Origin: Caballeronia sp. Lep1P3
Lineage (GTDB): Bacteria; Pseudomonadota; Gammaproteobacteria; Burkholderiales; Burkholderiaceae
DNA length: 64,000 bases
Direction of reading: 5' to 3'
NCBI RefSeq assembly: GCF_022879595.1
Contig: NZ_CP084267.1
Span: 248,001 to 312,000, forward strand
In this document: positions 17,796 to 26,199 of the stretch, piece by piece
Numbering within the stretch: the first letter of the stretch is position 1
How the letters are laid out: every line of letters begins with the position of its first letter
Program-made: the position numbers and the translations under genes
Notes under the pieces: model-generated
The model's database searches: none
The model's input: only the letters and a program-made list of their open reading frames with translations
Told to the model about the DNA's origin: nothing

Positions 17796-19592
17796 TCACT
17801 CGTCCTTATGCCCCGGCAACACCGCGCCGAGCACCTGCTTCGCGGTATCGACGATGATGTTGCCTTCGTTCGGATCGCCCTCGAATAGCGTGGTCGCGAA
17901 CGCCTTTGCCTGTTGCAGCGTGATGTGCGGCGGCAGCGGCGGAATGTTCGGATCGGCCTTCACTTCGATCACGACAGGCCTGTCCGACGCCAGCGCCTCG
18001 TCCCAGACGGCGGCCATGCGTTCGGCATCATCGACGTAAAAGCCGCGCAAGCCGATCAGTTCCGCGAACCGGTGATACGGCACCGACGGAATGTCCTGCG
18101 ACGCTTCGAACTTGGGATCGCCGTTCATCACGCGCTGCTCCCACGTGACCTGGTTGAGGTCCTCGTTGTTGAGCACCATGCAGATCCATCGCGGATCGGA
18201 CCACTGTTTCCAGTACTTCGACACGGTGATGAGCTCAGCCATGTTGTTCATCTGCATCGCGCCATCGCCGACGAGCGCGATCACCGGCCGCTCTGGATGC
18301 GCGAACTTCGCGGCGATCGCATACGGAACGGCCGCGCCCATCGACGCTAGCCCGCCCGACAGCGAGCACATCATGCCGCGCTTGACCTTGAGATCGCGTG
18401 CGTACCAGTTTGCACAGGACCCCGAATCACTTGTGACGATTGCGTTGGCTGGCACGCGCGGCGACAGTTCCCATACCGTGCGCTGAGGATTGACGCCTGT
18501 CGTGCCCGGCTCAAGTGCGCGCTTTTCGAGCTTCGTCCACCAGTCGCGCATCCAGCCTTCGATGTCTTCACGCCACGCGCGATCCGTCTTCTGTTCGAGC
18601 AAGGGCAAGAGCGCGCGCAAGGTTTCCGCGCTATCGCCGACGAGATTCACTTCCATCGGATAGCGGATCGACAGCATGTCCGGTTTGATGTCGATCTGCA
18701 CGCCGCGCGCCGCGCCTTCCTTCGGCAGGAACTCCGAGTAGGGAAAGCCCGAGCCGATCATCAGGAGCGTGTCGCATTCGTTCATCAGCTTGTAGCTCGG
18801 CTCGGTGCCGAGCAGACCGATGGAGCCGGTGACGTAAGGCAGGTCGTCGGGCAGCGCGGCTTTGCCGAGCAGCGCTTTGGCGACGCCCGCGCCGAGTTTG
18901 TCGGCGACTGCGATGACTTCGTCCGTTGCCTGCAGCGCGCCCGCGCCGACGAGAATCGCGACCTTCTTGCCGGCGTTGAGGACGTCGGCGGCGCGCTTGA
19001 GATCGTCGGGATAAGGGACGATTTTCGGCTCGCGATAGCCGACGCCCGAATGCAACGTGCCGTGCTTGCGCGGCGGCGGTTCGTATTTCAAGTCTTGCAG
19101 GTCGTTCGGAAGCACGAGCGCTGCGACCTTGCGTTCGCCGAGCGCAGTACGAATCGCGCGATCGACGAGATGGCGAATCTGCGAAGGCACGCTCGCCTGC
19201 TGCACGAACGCGCCGGCGACGTCCTTGAACATCGACTGTAAATCGACTTCCTGCTGATAGTGCCCGCCGAGCGATGCACGCGCTTGCTGCCCCGCAATCG
19301 CGAGCACCGGCATGTGGTCGAGCCGGGCATCGTAGAGGCCGGTCAGCAAATGCGCGGCGCCCGGTCCGGATGTCGCGAGACAAACCCCAAGTTCGCCGGT
19401 GAACTTGGCGTGCGCCGACGCCATGAACGCGGCCATCTCTTCATGCCGCGTCTGCACGAATTCAATCTTGCCCTTCGCGCGATTCAAGGCGCCCAGGACG
19501 CCGTTGATGCCATCGCCGGGATAGCCATAGATGCGGCGCACGCCCCAGGCGTGAAGGCGGTCGACCAGAAAGTCGCCGACGGTAGTGGACAT
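17796..19592 (-). CDS. Thiamine-pyrophosphate-dependent enzyme, pyruvate oxidase-like
   Basis: A 598-residue protein with the three TPP-enzyme domains: an N-terminal Pyr domain with the activating Glu (QTRHEEMAAFMA), a central domain (VGAGALQATDEVI) and a C-terminal PP domain with the GDGAMQMNN metal/diphosphate motif. It resembles pyruvate:quinone oxidase and acetolactate synthase relatives. It should decarboxylate a 2-oxo acid. It is the first gene of the seven-gene operon, with GAGGAG upstream of its ATG, and lies 122 bases downstream of a MarR gene. A C-terminal lipid-binding helix like that of PoxB is not obvious. Confidence 0.88.
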   Translation of the reverse strand: MSTTVGDFLVDRLHAWGVRRIYGYPGDGINGVLGALNRAKGKIEFVQTRHEEMAAFMASAHAKFTGELGVCLATSGPGAAHLLTGLYDARLDHMPVLAIAGQQARASLGGHYQQEVDLQSMFKDVAGAFVQQASVPSQIRHLVDRAIRTALGERKVAALVLPNDLQDLKYEPPPRKHGTLHSGVGYREPKIVPYPDDLKRAADVLNAGKKVAILVGAGALQATDEVIAVADKLGAGVAKALLGKAALPDDLPYVTGSIGLLGTEPSYKLMNECDTLLMIGSGFPYSEFLPKEGAARGVQIDIKPDMLSIRYPMEVNLVGDSAETLRALLPLLEQKTDRAWREDIEGWMRDWWTKLEKRALEPGTTGVNPQRTVWELSPRVPANAIVTSDSGSCANWYARDLKVKRGMMCSLSGGLASMGAAVPYAIAAKFAHPERPVIALVGDGAMQMNNMAELITVSKYWKQWSDPRWICMVLNNEDLNQVTWEQRVMNGDPKFEASQDIPSVPYHRFAELIGLRGFYVDDAERMAAVWDEALASDRPVVIEVKADPNIPPLPPHITLQQAKAFATTLFEGDPNEGNIIVDTAKQVLGAVLPGHKDE

Positions 19593-19643
19593 GGTTTGCT
19601 CCTCAGTTGCTGCGACGAGAAATGCACGCTTGCGATTCGATAT

Positions 19644-19656
19644 GTCACAACGTGAC
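19644..19656. promoter_or_regulatory. Inverted repeat upstream of the TPP-enzyme operon
   Basis: GTCAC at 19644-19648 and GTGAC at 19652-19656 form a perfect 5-bp inverted repeat with a 3-base spacer, flanked by an outer TTGCG/CGCAA pair (19630-19634, 19656-19660). It lies about 50 bases upstream of the TPP-enzyme start and could be a regulator site. Confidence 0.3.
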
Positions 19657-19714
19657 GCAACCGCCGTGCCGTCTATGACGCGCTAATTCTTTTGAAAGCT
19701 TCATGGAACGCGCG

Positions 19715-20131
19715 TCAGATTTCTGCAAGGATCCACCGGAACGATTTGATCTCGTTCAGATGCAGGTTGGCGAGTTTCAGCAGACAACGCTCGCCTGCCG
19801 GAGTCAGGTGGACTTCGACCTGACGACGATCCTGTTCTCCCGGCTTGCGTATGACAAGACCCGCGCGCTCGCATCGCGAAACCAGCGCGGCCGTGCCGTT
19901 GGGCGCGGCCTGCAGGCGCTCCGCGAGTTCGCCGACGCTCGCCCACGAGCGCCCCGCGATGCCTTGAACATGCAACAGCAACAGATATTGCAGCGGGGTG
20001 ATTCCCGCCGACTGAGTCACGTCCTCCGAATACCGGAGAAACCTTCGTAGAACATAACGAAAATTGGACAAGGACTCGAGGTCCTTCTTCGTCGGCACGC
20101 TGCGACGCGCCCGAGCCTTACCTTTACTCAT
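19715..20131 (-). CDS. MarR-family transcriptional regulator
   Basis: A protein of about 138 residues with the MarR winged helix-turn-helix: GITPLQYLLLLHVQG, VGELAERLQAAPNGTAALVSRCE and the wing GEQDRRQVEVHLTPAGE. An ATG at 20149 would add six residues; the start at 20131 has a GGAG about 8 bases upstream. The gene precedes the TPP-enzyme operon in the same direction and is divergent from the caa3 oxidase operon, so it may control either or both. A palindrome about 100 bases upstream is the likely site. Confidence 0.9.
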   Translation of the reverse strand: MSKGKARARRSVPTKKDLESLSNFRYVLRRFLRYSEDVTQSAGITPLQYLLLLHVQGIAGRSWASVGELAERLQAAPNGTAALVSRCERAGLVIRKPGEQDRRQVEVHLTPAGERCLLKLANLHLNEIKSFRWILAEI

Positions 20132-20233
20132 GCTCTGCACTCCATTCATGATGCACCCTGCCGTCCAAGCCTTTCATCTTCATGATGCCAGCGGTGGGAT
20201 CAATTCGCATTTGGCCGATCGCTGGCGCAGCAT

Positions 20234-20255
20234 TTTTTTCAAGCGATTGAAGAAA
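20234..20255. promoter_or_regulatory. Palindrome between marR and the caa3 operon (candidate MarR operator)
   Basis: TTCAA at 20238-20242 and TTGAA at 20247-20251 are perfect arms around GCGA; extending the arms outward gives TTTT on one side and GAAA on the other, so 8 of 9 positions pair. Size and symmetry suit a MarR dimer. It lies in the divergent intergenic region of 270-290 bases. Confidence 0.5.
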
Positions 20256-20419
20256 CAGCACGACGTGACATAACTTCCGCAGCGCGATCATCGCGCTCAA
20301 GCTAACGGGAATGTGCGTTGCTATGAGAAGCCCGATCCATGGACGCGACCGCATGCAACATTCGAGCGCGCGCATTACGAGTCGTCGTAACGTCCGCCAT
20401 TCCATTCGAAGGAGATGAC

Positions 20420-21484
20420 GTGAGTCCGGTGCGCCGGTTTGCCCTAACGGTCGTTCAAGGCGCGCTATCGCTTGGAGCCGCGCTGCATCCTCTCGACGGA
20501 TGGGCGCGCGAGGCAGCCCCGGGCGAAGCCGGATCGCTCGCGAGCGGGCCCACGCCGCTTGCGTATTTCCTGCGCAGCAAGGGACCGGCGGCAGAGCCCG
20601 TCCTTCATCTCGGCTGGACCCTCGCGTTCATCTGCAGTCTCGTGTGCGTCATCATCGCGGTGATGCTGCTCATCGCGATGTTCCGCCGGCGCAAGAAAGA
20701 GGACCATCGCGCGTTGCGTTCGGGCGGCGGGCTGAGCTTCGTGTATGTGGGCAGCATCGTGTCCACCGTCGCGCTCTTCGGCATCGCGATCTACATGCTG
20801 AGCGTGCTTGCCGAAGTGGCCGATCCGCCGAAAGAGCCTGCGCTGACCGTCACCGTGACCGCCTACGACTGGTGGTGGAAAGTGGACTACGGCGACGGCC
20901 CGAGCCACTTTGCAACGGCGAACGAACTGCACATTCCGGTGGGCGTGCCGGTTCTCGTCGTGCTCAAGAGCGCCGACGTCATCCATGCCTTCTGGGTGCC
21001 GGAATTGTCAGGCAAGACGCAGACCATTCCGGGGAGCGTGAATCGTCAGTGGATACAGGCGGACCGTCCCGGCATCTTTCGCGGACAGTGCACGCAGTAT
21101 TGCGGTGTGCAGCACGCGCATATGGCGTTCGAAGTCTACGCACAGCCGCAGGCCGACTACGACCGCTGGTATGCCGCACAGCAGCGCGACGCGCCCGCGC
21201 CGACATCGGCTCAGGGCATACGCGGACGCAAGCTCTTCGAGGAGCGCTGCGCGGGATGTCATGCCGTCGCCGGCAGCAAGTCGGCGGGCGTGCAGGCGCC
21301 CGACCTCACGCATGTGTTGTCGCGCCGGCTGCTTGCGGCGGGAACGGTCGTCAATACGCCGGAGAATCTGATGGACTGGATACAGCATGCGCAGGAAATC
21401 AAGCCCGGCACGCTCATGCCCGACATGAAGCTCTCGCCTGCCGAAGCGGGCGACGTGTCGGCGTACCTCGCTACTCTCAGGTAA
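20420..21484 (+). CDS. coxB: Cytochrome c oxidase subunit II with fused cytochrome c (caa3 type)
   Basis: A 354-residue protein: signal/first helix, second helix, CuA cupredoxin domain and a C-terminal cytochrome c domain with heme motif CAGCH (Cys277, Cys280, His281). CuA ligands His189, Cys224, Cys228 and His232 are present, but the motif reads CTQYC rather than the usual CSELC, so the residue that normally helps bind Mg is Gln226. The GTG at 20420 is chosen because AAGGAG sits 5 bases upstream. It begins the caa3 operon and delivers electrons from its own heme c to CuA. Confidence 0.94.
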   Translation: MSPVRRFALTVVQGALSLGAALHPLDGWAREAAPGEAGSLASGPTPLAYFLRSKGPAAEPVLHLGWTLAFICSLVCVIIAVMLLIAMFRRRKKEDHRALRSGGGLSFVYVGSIVSTVALFGIAIYMLSVLAEVADPPKEPALTVTVTAYDWWWKVDYGDGPSHFATANELHIPVGVPVLVVLKSADVIHAFWVPELSGKTQTIPGSVNRQWIQADRPGIFRGQCTQYCGVQHAHMAFEVYAQPQADYDRWYAAQQRDAPAPTSAQGIRGRKLFEERCAGCHAVAGSKSAGVQAPDLTHVLSRRLLAAGTVVNTPENLMDWIQHAQEIKPGTLMPDMKLSPAEAGDVSAYLATLR

Positions 21485-21494
21485 GGAAGAGACG

Positions 21495-24095
21495 ATGGCC
21501 GTCACTGGAGATCGAAGCGTTGTGCAGACGAGCCGCGTCGCGTTCCGGCGCGAGCCGGAGTTCGGCACCGTGCCGCAAGGCTCGGAAGCGGAGAAGCGGC
21601 TTTCCGACGTCTGGGAAGGGGAAGGAGGATGGCGCGGCTTCATCACCACGGTGGATCACAAGAAGATCGGCCTGCGCTATATCGTGACCGCGTTCGTCTT
21701 CCTGCTGATGGGCGGCGTCGAGGCGCTCATCATGCGCCTGCAACTCGCGCAGCCGAACGAATCGCTCGTGACGCCCGGCCAGTTCGCCGAACTCTTCACG
21801 ATGCACGGCGTCACCATGATCTTTCTGTATGCGCTCCCGGTACTCAGCGGATTTTCGAATTTCCTGTGGCCGCTCATGCTCGGTTCGCGCGACATGGCGT
21901 TTCCACGGCTGAATGCGCTCTCGTACTGGGTGTTTCTCTTCGCGGGCATCTTCCTCTATTGCAGTTTCCCGCTCGGACAGGCACCCAACGCGGGCTGGTT
22001 CAACTACGTTCCGCTGTCCACGCTCGAATACAGCCGCGGGCCGAACATCGACGTGTATTCGCTCGGCATGGTGCTGCTCGGCATATCGACGACGGTCGGC
22101 GCGGTCAACTTCGTCGTCACGCTGTTTCGGATGCGCGCGGTGGGGATGTCGGTGGACCGTCTGCCGATCATCGTCTGGGGCACGCTCACCATTTCGTTCG
22201 CGAATCTCTTCGCGGTGCCTTCGGTGAGTCTCGCGTTCTTCCTGCTCTGGATGGACCGCAACATCGGCACGCATTTCTTCGATGTGGCAAGCGATGGCCG
22301 GCCGCTCATGTGGCAGCATCTTTTCTGGATGTTCGCGCATCCCTGGGTCTACGTGGTCGTGCTGCCCGCGATGGGAATCGTTTCGGATGCCTTACCGACG
22401 TTCTGCCGCCGCCCGCTGGTCGCTTACGCCGCTGTTGCGATGTCCACGGTCGGGACGATGATCATCGGCTTCGAAGTGTGGATCCATCACATGTTCGCGA
22501 CGGGCATTCCGCCGCTCGCGCTCGCGTTCTTCGGCGCGGCGAGCGTGCTGATTTCCATTCCGAGCGCGGTGGCGGTCTTCGCATGGATCGCGACGATCTG
22601 GACGGGGCGCCCCGTCTTTGCCGTGCCTTTCCTCTACTTCGCGAGCTTCGTGCTGATGTTCGTCGTGGGCGGCGTGTCCGGCGTGATGACCGCCGCCGTG
22701 CCGCTCGACTGGCAGCTCACCGACACGTACTTCATCGTCGCGCACCTGCATTACGTGCTGCTCGGCATCAACGTGTTCCCTGTTTTCGGCGGCATCACGT
22801 ACTGGTTCCCCAAGTTCACCGGGCGCCTCATGAACGAGCGCTGGGGAAAGATCGCGTTCTGGATCATCTTCGTGGGCTTCAACGTCGGGTTCTTTCCGAT
22901 GCACATTTCCGGTCTGCTCGGCATGCCGCGGCGCATCTACACGTATCCGGAAGGAATGGGCTGGGACACGTCCAATCTCATCACGACCATCGGCTCGTTC
23001 TTCTTCGCGATCGGCGTGCTGGTGTTCGTGGTGAACGCACTCGTTTCGGCGCGTCGCGGACGCAAGTCGCCGCAGAATCCGTGGGACGCGCCGGGCCTCG
23101 AATGGTCCACCGAATCGCCGCCGCGCGCGTACAACTTCGCGGTGCTGCCGGTGATCGAATCGCGGCATCCGATGTGGGAGGACCGCTTGCAGCCGAAGGG
23201 CCGGCAATCGAGCCTGGAAGCGGGTTATCTGCTGCATCAGGGACGCGAGGCGCTCGGAGTGCATCCGTTCAGCGGCAAACCCGATGTCATCCTCAAGATG
23301 CCCGAGGACGCGTGGTCGCCATTCTTCCTCGGGCTTTTCGGCGCGCTCGTCTTCGTCGGCATGCTGCTGCGCTCGCCGTCGTTCACTGCGATCGCGATGG
23401 CGGCGGCGGGCGCGACGCTCATCGCGTGGATGTGGCCGCGCCGCTCGCTCGCGCAGCGCGAGCCGCCCGAACCGGCACAGACGGCGCCCGCCAAAGCCGC
23501 GCGAAAAAGCGATGCCCTGCCGGTCGGCAGCGCGGGCGAGCATTCCGGTGGATGGTGGGGCGTGCTCGCGCTCATCGCGACCGAAGCCAGCCTCTTCGGC
23601 TACCTGATCTTCTGCTACTTCTATTCGCAGTCGCAGACGACGCTTCCGTGGCCTCCCGAAGGCATGCCGAAGATCGGCACCGGCGCATTGAGCACCGGCA
23701 CGCTCATTCTGAGCAGCGTGTTCGCGTGGCTATCGGAGCGCACGCTCAAGAAGAGCAAGCGCTGGCCCGCGTTCGGATGGATGCTCGTGGCCATCGCGCT
23801 CGGCTGCGCGTTCGCCGGCATGCAACTGAAGGAGTGGCATGACCATCCATACGGCATCACCGCGCATCTGTATGGCTCGCTCTACTTCACCATCACGGGC
23901 TTTCACATGGCGCACGTCGTCGTCGGGCTCGTGATTCTGGTGCTGCTCGCCGTGTGGATCGCGCTCGGTTATTTCGATGCGGAGCGCAACGTGCCGATGC
24001 GCATCGGCGGGCTTTACTGGCACTTCGTCGATATCGTGTGGCTCTTCATCTTCACGTCGCTCTACGTGACGCCCTTCTGGATGAGAGGCCATTGA
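21495..24095 (+). CDS. Cytochrome c oxidase subunit I+III fusion with atypical proton-channel residues
   Basis: An 866-residue fusion of subunit I (about 1-560) and subunit III (about 680-866). Heme and CuB ligands are intact: FTMHG, His282 and Tyr286 in HPWVY, WIHHMF, and His417/His419 in VAHLH. However, the D-channel Glu is Trp284 (HPWVY instead of HPEVY), the K-channel Lys is Ala360 (SIPSAVAVFAW), and the Mg-site His is Thr409 (LTDTY instead of LHDTY). The D-channel entrance (RDMAFPR) is kept. CyoB at 6.6-8.7 kb keeps the D-channel Glu and K-channel Lys. The enzyme probably reduces oxygen but may pump poorly or by another path. Confidence 0.93.
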   Translation: MAVTGDRSVVQTSRVAFRREPEFGTVPQGSEAEKRLSDVWEGEGGWRGFITTVDHKKIGLRYIVTAFVFLLMGGVEALIMRLQLAQPNESLVTPGQFAELFTMHGVTMIFLYALPVLSGFSNFLWPLMLGSRDMAFPRLNALSYWVFLFAGIFLYCSFPLGQAPNAGWFNYVPLSTLEYSRGPNIDVYSLGMVLLGISTTVGAVNFVVTLFRMRAVGMSVDRLPIIVWGTLTISFANLFAVPSVSLAFFLLWMDRNIGTHFFDVASDGRPLMWQHLFWMFAHPWVYVVVLPAMGIVSDALPTFCRRPLVAYAAVAMSTVGTMIIGFEVWIHHMFATGIPPLALAFFGAASVLISIPSAVAVFAWIATIWTGRPVFAVPFLYFASFVLMFVVGGVSGVMTAAVPLDWQLTDTYFIVAHLHYVLLGINVFPVFGGITYWFPKFTGRLMNERWGKIAFWIIFVGFNVGFFPMHISGLLGMPRRIYTYPEGMGWDTSNLITTIGSFFFAIGVLVFVVNALVSARRGRKSPQNPWDAPGLEWSTESPPRAYNFAVLPVIESRHPMWEDRLQPKGRQSSLEAGYLLHQGREALGVHPFSGKPDVILKMPEDAWSPFFLGLFGALVFVGMLLRSPSFTAIAMAAAGATLIAWMWPRRSLAQREPPEPAQTAPAKAARKSDALPVGSAGEHSGGWWGVLALIATEASLFGYLIFCYFYSQSQTTLPWPPEGMPKIGTGALSTGTLILSSVFAWLSERTLKKSKRWPAFGWMLVAIALGCAFAGMQLKEWHDHPYGITAHLYGSLYFTITGFHMAHVVVGLVILVLLAVWIALGYFDAERNVPMRIGGLYWHFVDIVWLFIFTSLYVTPFWMRGH

Positions 24096-24562
24096 TGCAA
24101 ACGTCCGTCTCCGCCGAAGCGTCGCCGCTCACGTCGCGAGAACAGCGCCATCTCGCGCTCTGCGCGGGTGCGGGCTTCTTTCTCGCGCCCGGCGCATGGC
24201 TGCTTCAGGTGATGATTTCGGAGACGCTTTCGGCGCAGGCCTGCGACGCGGGTTCCATCCACCGCGCGCGCCCCGTTTATCCGCATCTTCACGCGTGGCT
24301 CTATGGCACGTCCATCGCGGCGATTGCGATTGCCGTCGTATGCGCGGCGCTCGCCGTATACGGCTTCGTGCTTCTCGACCGCAAGCACAAGGAACTGAAG
24401 GCCGAGGGTTCGTCCGAGAAGCCATCGCGCGGCCAAGAGGAAGTGAGCCGCAAGCGCTTCGTTGCGCTGTGCAGTGCGCTCATCGGCTGCGGGTTCGTCG
24501 TGGGACTCGTGTTCACGGTCCTCGCCGAAGTGTTTCTCGAAACTTGCAGCCAATGGCACTGA
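24095..24562 (+). CDS. Small membrane protein of the caa3 oxidase operon
   Basis: A 155-residue protein with three predicted membrane helices (about residues 17-37, 68-95 and 125-148) and a charged loop between the last two. Its ATG overlaps the oxidase stop (TGATG), so it is translationally coupled. I do not recognise the family; position suggests an assembly factor or accessory subunit, perhaps the equivalent of the small subunit IV of other oxidases. Confidence 0.8.
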   Translation: MQTSVSAEASPLTSREQRHLALCAGAGFFLAPGAWLLQVMISETLSAQACDAGSIHRARPVYPHLHAWLYGTSIAAIAIAVVCAALAVYGFVLLDRKHKELKAEGSSEKPSRGQEEVSRKRFVALCSALIGCGFVVGLVFTVLAEVFLETCSQWH

Positions 24563-24563
24563 C

Positions 24564-25889
24564 ATGAACGCAACGCGAACTGCAATCGGCCTGGCCACCG
24601 CGCTCGTGATCGCGGCGCTCGGCGCATGCGGCGGGCGCTCGAAAGACAACTTGCCCGACGATGTCACCGCGCAATCGCCGACGCTCCGCGACGCTCGACT
24701 CATCGCGCGGGGCGAATATCTCGCGAAAGCCGGCGATTGCAGCGCATGCCACGACGCCGCCGATCACACGCCTCTGGGCGGCGGCATGCCGGTGAACTCG
24801 CCGTTCGGCCCCATCTATGCGAGCAACATCACGCCCGACCCGCAGTTCGGCATCGGCCGCTATACGTTGCGGCAATTCGCGGACGCATTGCGCGCAGGCA
24901 AGCGCGGCGACGGCAAGCGGCTCTATCCGGCCATGCCGTATCCGTCGCTTGCGAACATGACCGATGACGACGTCACCGCGCTGTATGCGTACCTCATGCA
25001 CGGCGTCGAGCCGGCGGCGAAGCGCGCGCCCGAAACGCATCTGCCGTTTCCGTTCAATCAGCGCTGGGGCATGCTGTTCTGGAGCCTTGCCTTCGGCAAT
25101 CACGACCAGTACGAGCCAAACCCGAAACAAAGCGCGCAATGGAATCGCGGCGCGTATCTCGTGCAGGGACTCGGGCATTGCGGCGCGTGTCACACGCCGC
25201 GCGGACCCGCGTACAACGAACTCGGATACAGCGAAACGTCGCCGTGGTATCTGACGGGCGGCGTGAACGATCATTGGCTCGCGCCGAACCTGACCGGCGA
25301 CGCGGGAAGCGGACTCGGGCGCTGGTCGGCGGCGGATATCGTGAGCTTTTTGCGCACCGGTCATGGCGCGGGCGCGATAGCTTTCGGCGCGATGGCGCCG
25401 GTGGTCGGCGAAAGCACGCAGTACCTGTCCGATACCGACTTGCAGGCCATTGCGACGTACGTCAAATCGCTTCCCGCAGAGAAGGCCTACGCTTCCTTCT
25501 CGAACGACGAGCACGCGAAAGTGCAGACCGCGCGAAGCATCAAAACGGGCGAAGTCGAGCGCCCGGGCGCGGGCGTGTATCTGTCGTTCTGCGCGCGCTG
25601 TCATCAGGCCGATGGACGCGGCCAGCCGGGGAAGGTCGCGGCGCTCGCGGGCAATGCGCTCGTGCTTTCCGAAGACCCGACATCGGCGATACGCATCGTC
25701 GTCGAAGGCAGCAAGAGCCCGAAGACCGAAACCGGACCCGCCGAGCAAAAGATGCCGGGCTTTCACGGTCAACTGACGTCCGCGCAAATCGCACAGGTGG
25801 TCAGCTTCGTTCGCGGAACCTGGGGCAATCACGCAGCGCCCGTCTCCGATCGCGAAGTGGAACGGCTGCGCTCGGCGATTCATCAATAG
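24564..25889 (+). CDS. Triheme cytochrome c lipoprotein
   Basis: A 441-residue protein with a lipoprotein signal (lipobox LGAC near residue 21) and three heme c motifs: CSACH, CGACH and CARCH, in three successive cytochrome c domains. This is the architecture of the cytochrome subunit of membrane-bound alcohol, sorbitol and gluconate dehydrogenases. It starts one base after the preceding stop and ends the caa3 operon, so it probably passes electrons from a periplasmic dehydrogenase or from quinol to the heme c of subunit II. Confidence 0.92.
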   Translation: MNATRTAIGLATALVIAALGACGGRSKDNLPDDVTAQSPTLRDARLIARGEYLAKAGDCSACHDAADHTPLGGGMPVNSPFGPIYASNITPDPQFGIGRYTLRQFADALRAGKRGDGKRLYPAMPYPSLANMTDDDVTALYAYLMHGVEPAAKRAPETHLPFPFNQRWGMLFWSLAFGNHDQYEPNPKQSAQWNRGAYLVQGLGHCGACHTPRGPAYNELGYSETSPWYLTGGVNDHWLAPNLTGDAGSGLGRWSAADIVSFLRTGHGAGAIAFGAMAPVVGESTQYLSDTDLQAIATYVKSLPAEKAYASFSNDEHAKVQTARSIKTGEVERPGAGVYLSFCARCHQADGRGQPGKVAALAGNALVLSEDPTSAIRIVVEGSKSPKTETGPAEQKMPGFHGQLTSAQIAQVVSFVRGTWGNHAAPVSDREVERLRSAIHQ

Positions 25890-26199
25890 CCTCTCGCCCA
25901 ACGCTCAGGATTACCGAGAACATACGAACGTTCGGGACTGATTGCGCCCGCATCGTTGCTAAAGACGTCGTCAAGCACTGCTTCATTTGTGACGCGCTTA
26001 AATACCTCGCCGATGCGTTCGATTCGCAGTCACACACGTATGTGGTCTAGCGAACATGGGATATCGCGCGACGATCATGCGCGGATTGAAGCCTGCGGGA
26101 ATTTGTCCATAATGAGTGAGAACGGCTTCACCCAGAGACACCGGCACCGCTGCAACGCGACGCATGCGCTCTCTGCCTTTCAGCGCACAGGGAGTATGT
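25890..26199. other. Intergenic region upstream of the tyrosinase gene
   Basis: About 310 bases without a gene, with lower GC than its surroundings. It holds a 10-bp perfect palindrome CGAACGTTCG at 25925-25934 and a candidate promoter near 26.1 kb (listed separately). No terminator-like hairpin with a T run is seen for the caa3 operon. Confidence 0.5.
26086..26113 (+). promoter_or_regulatory. Candidate sigma70 promoter of the tyrosinase gene
   Basis: TTGAAG at 26086-26091 and CATAAT at 26108-26113 are separated by 16 bases, about 90 bases upstream of the tyrosinase start. The -10 element matches the consensus at 5 of 6 positions and the -35 element at 4 of 6. Confidence 0.45.
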
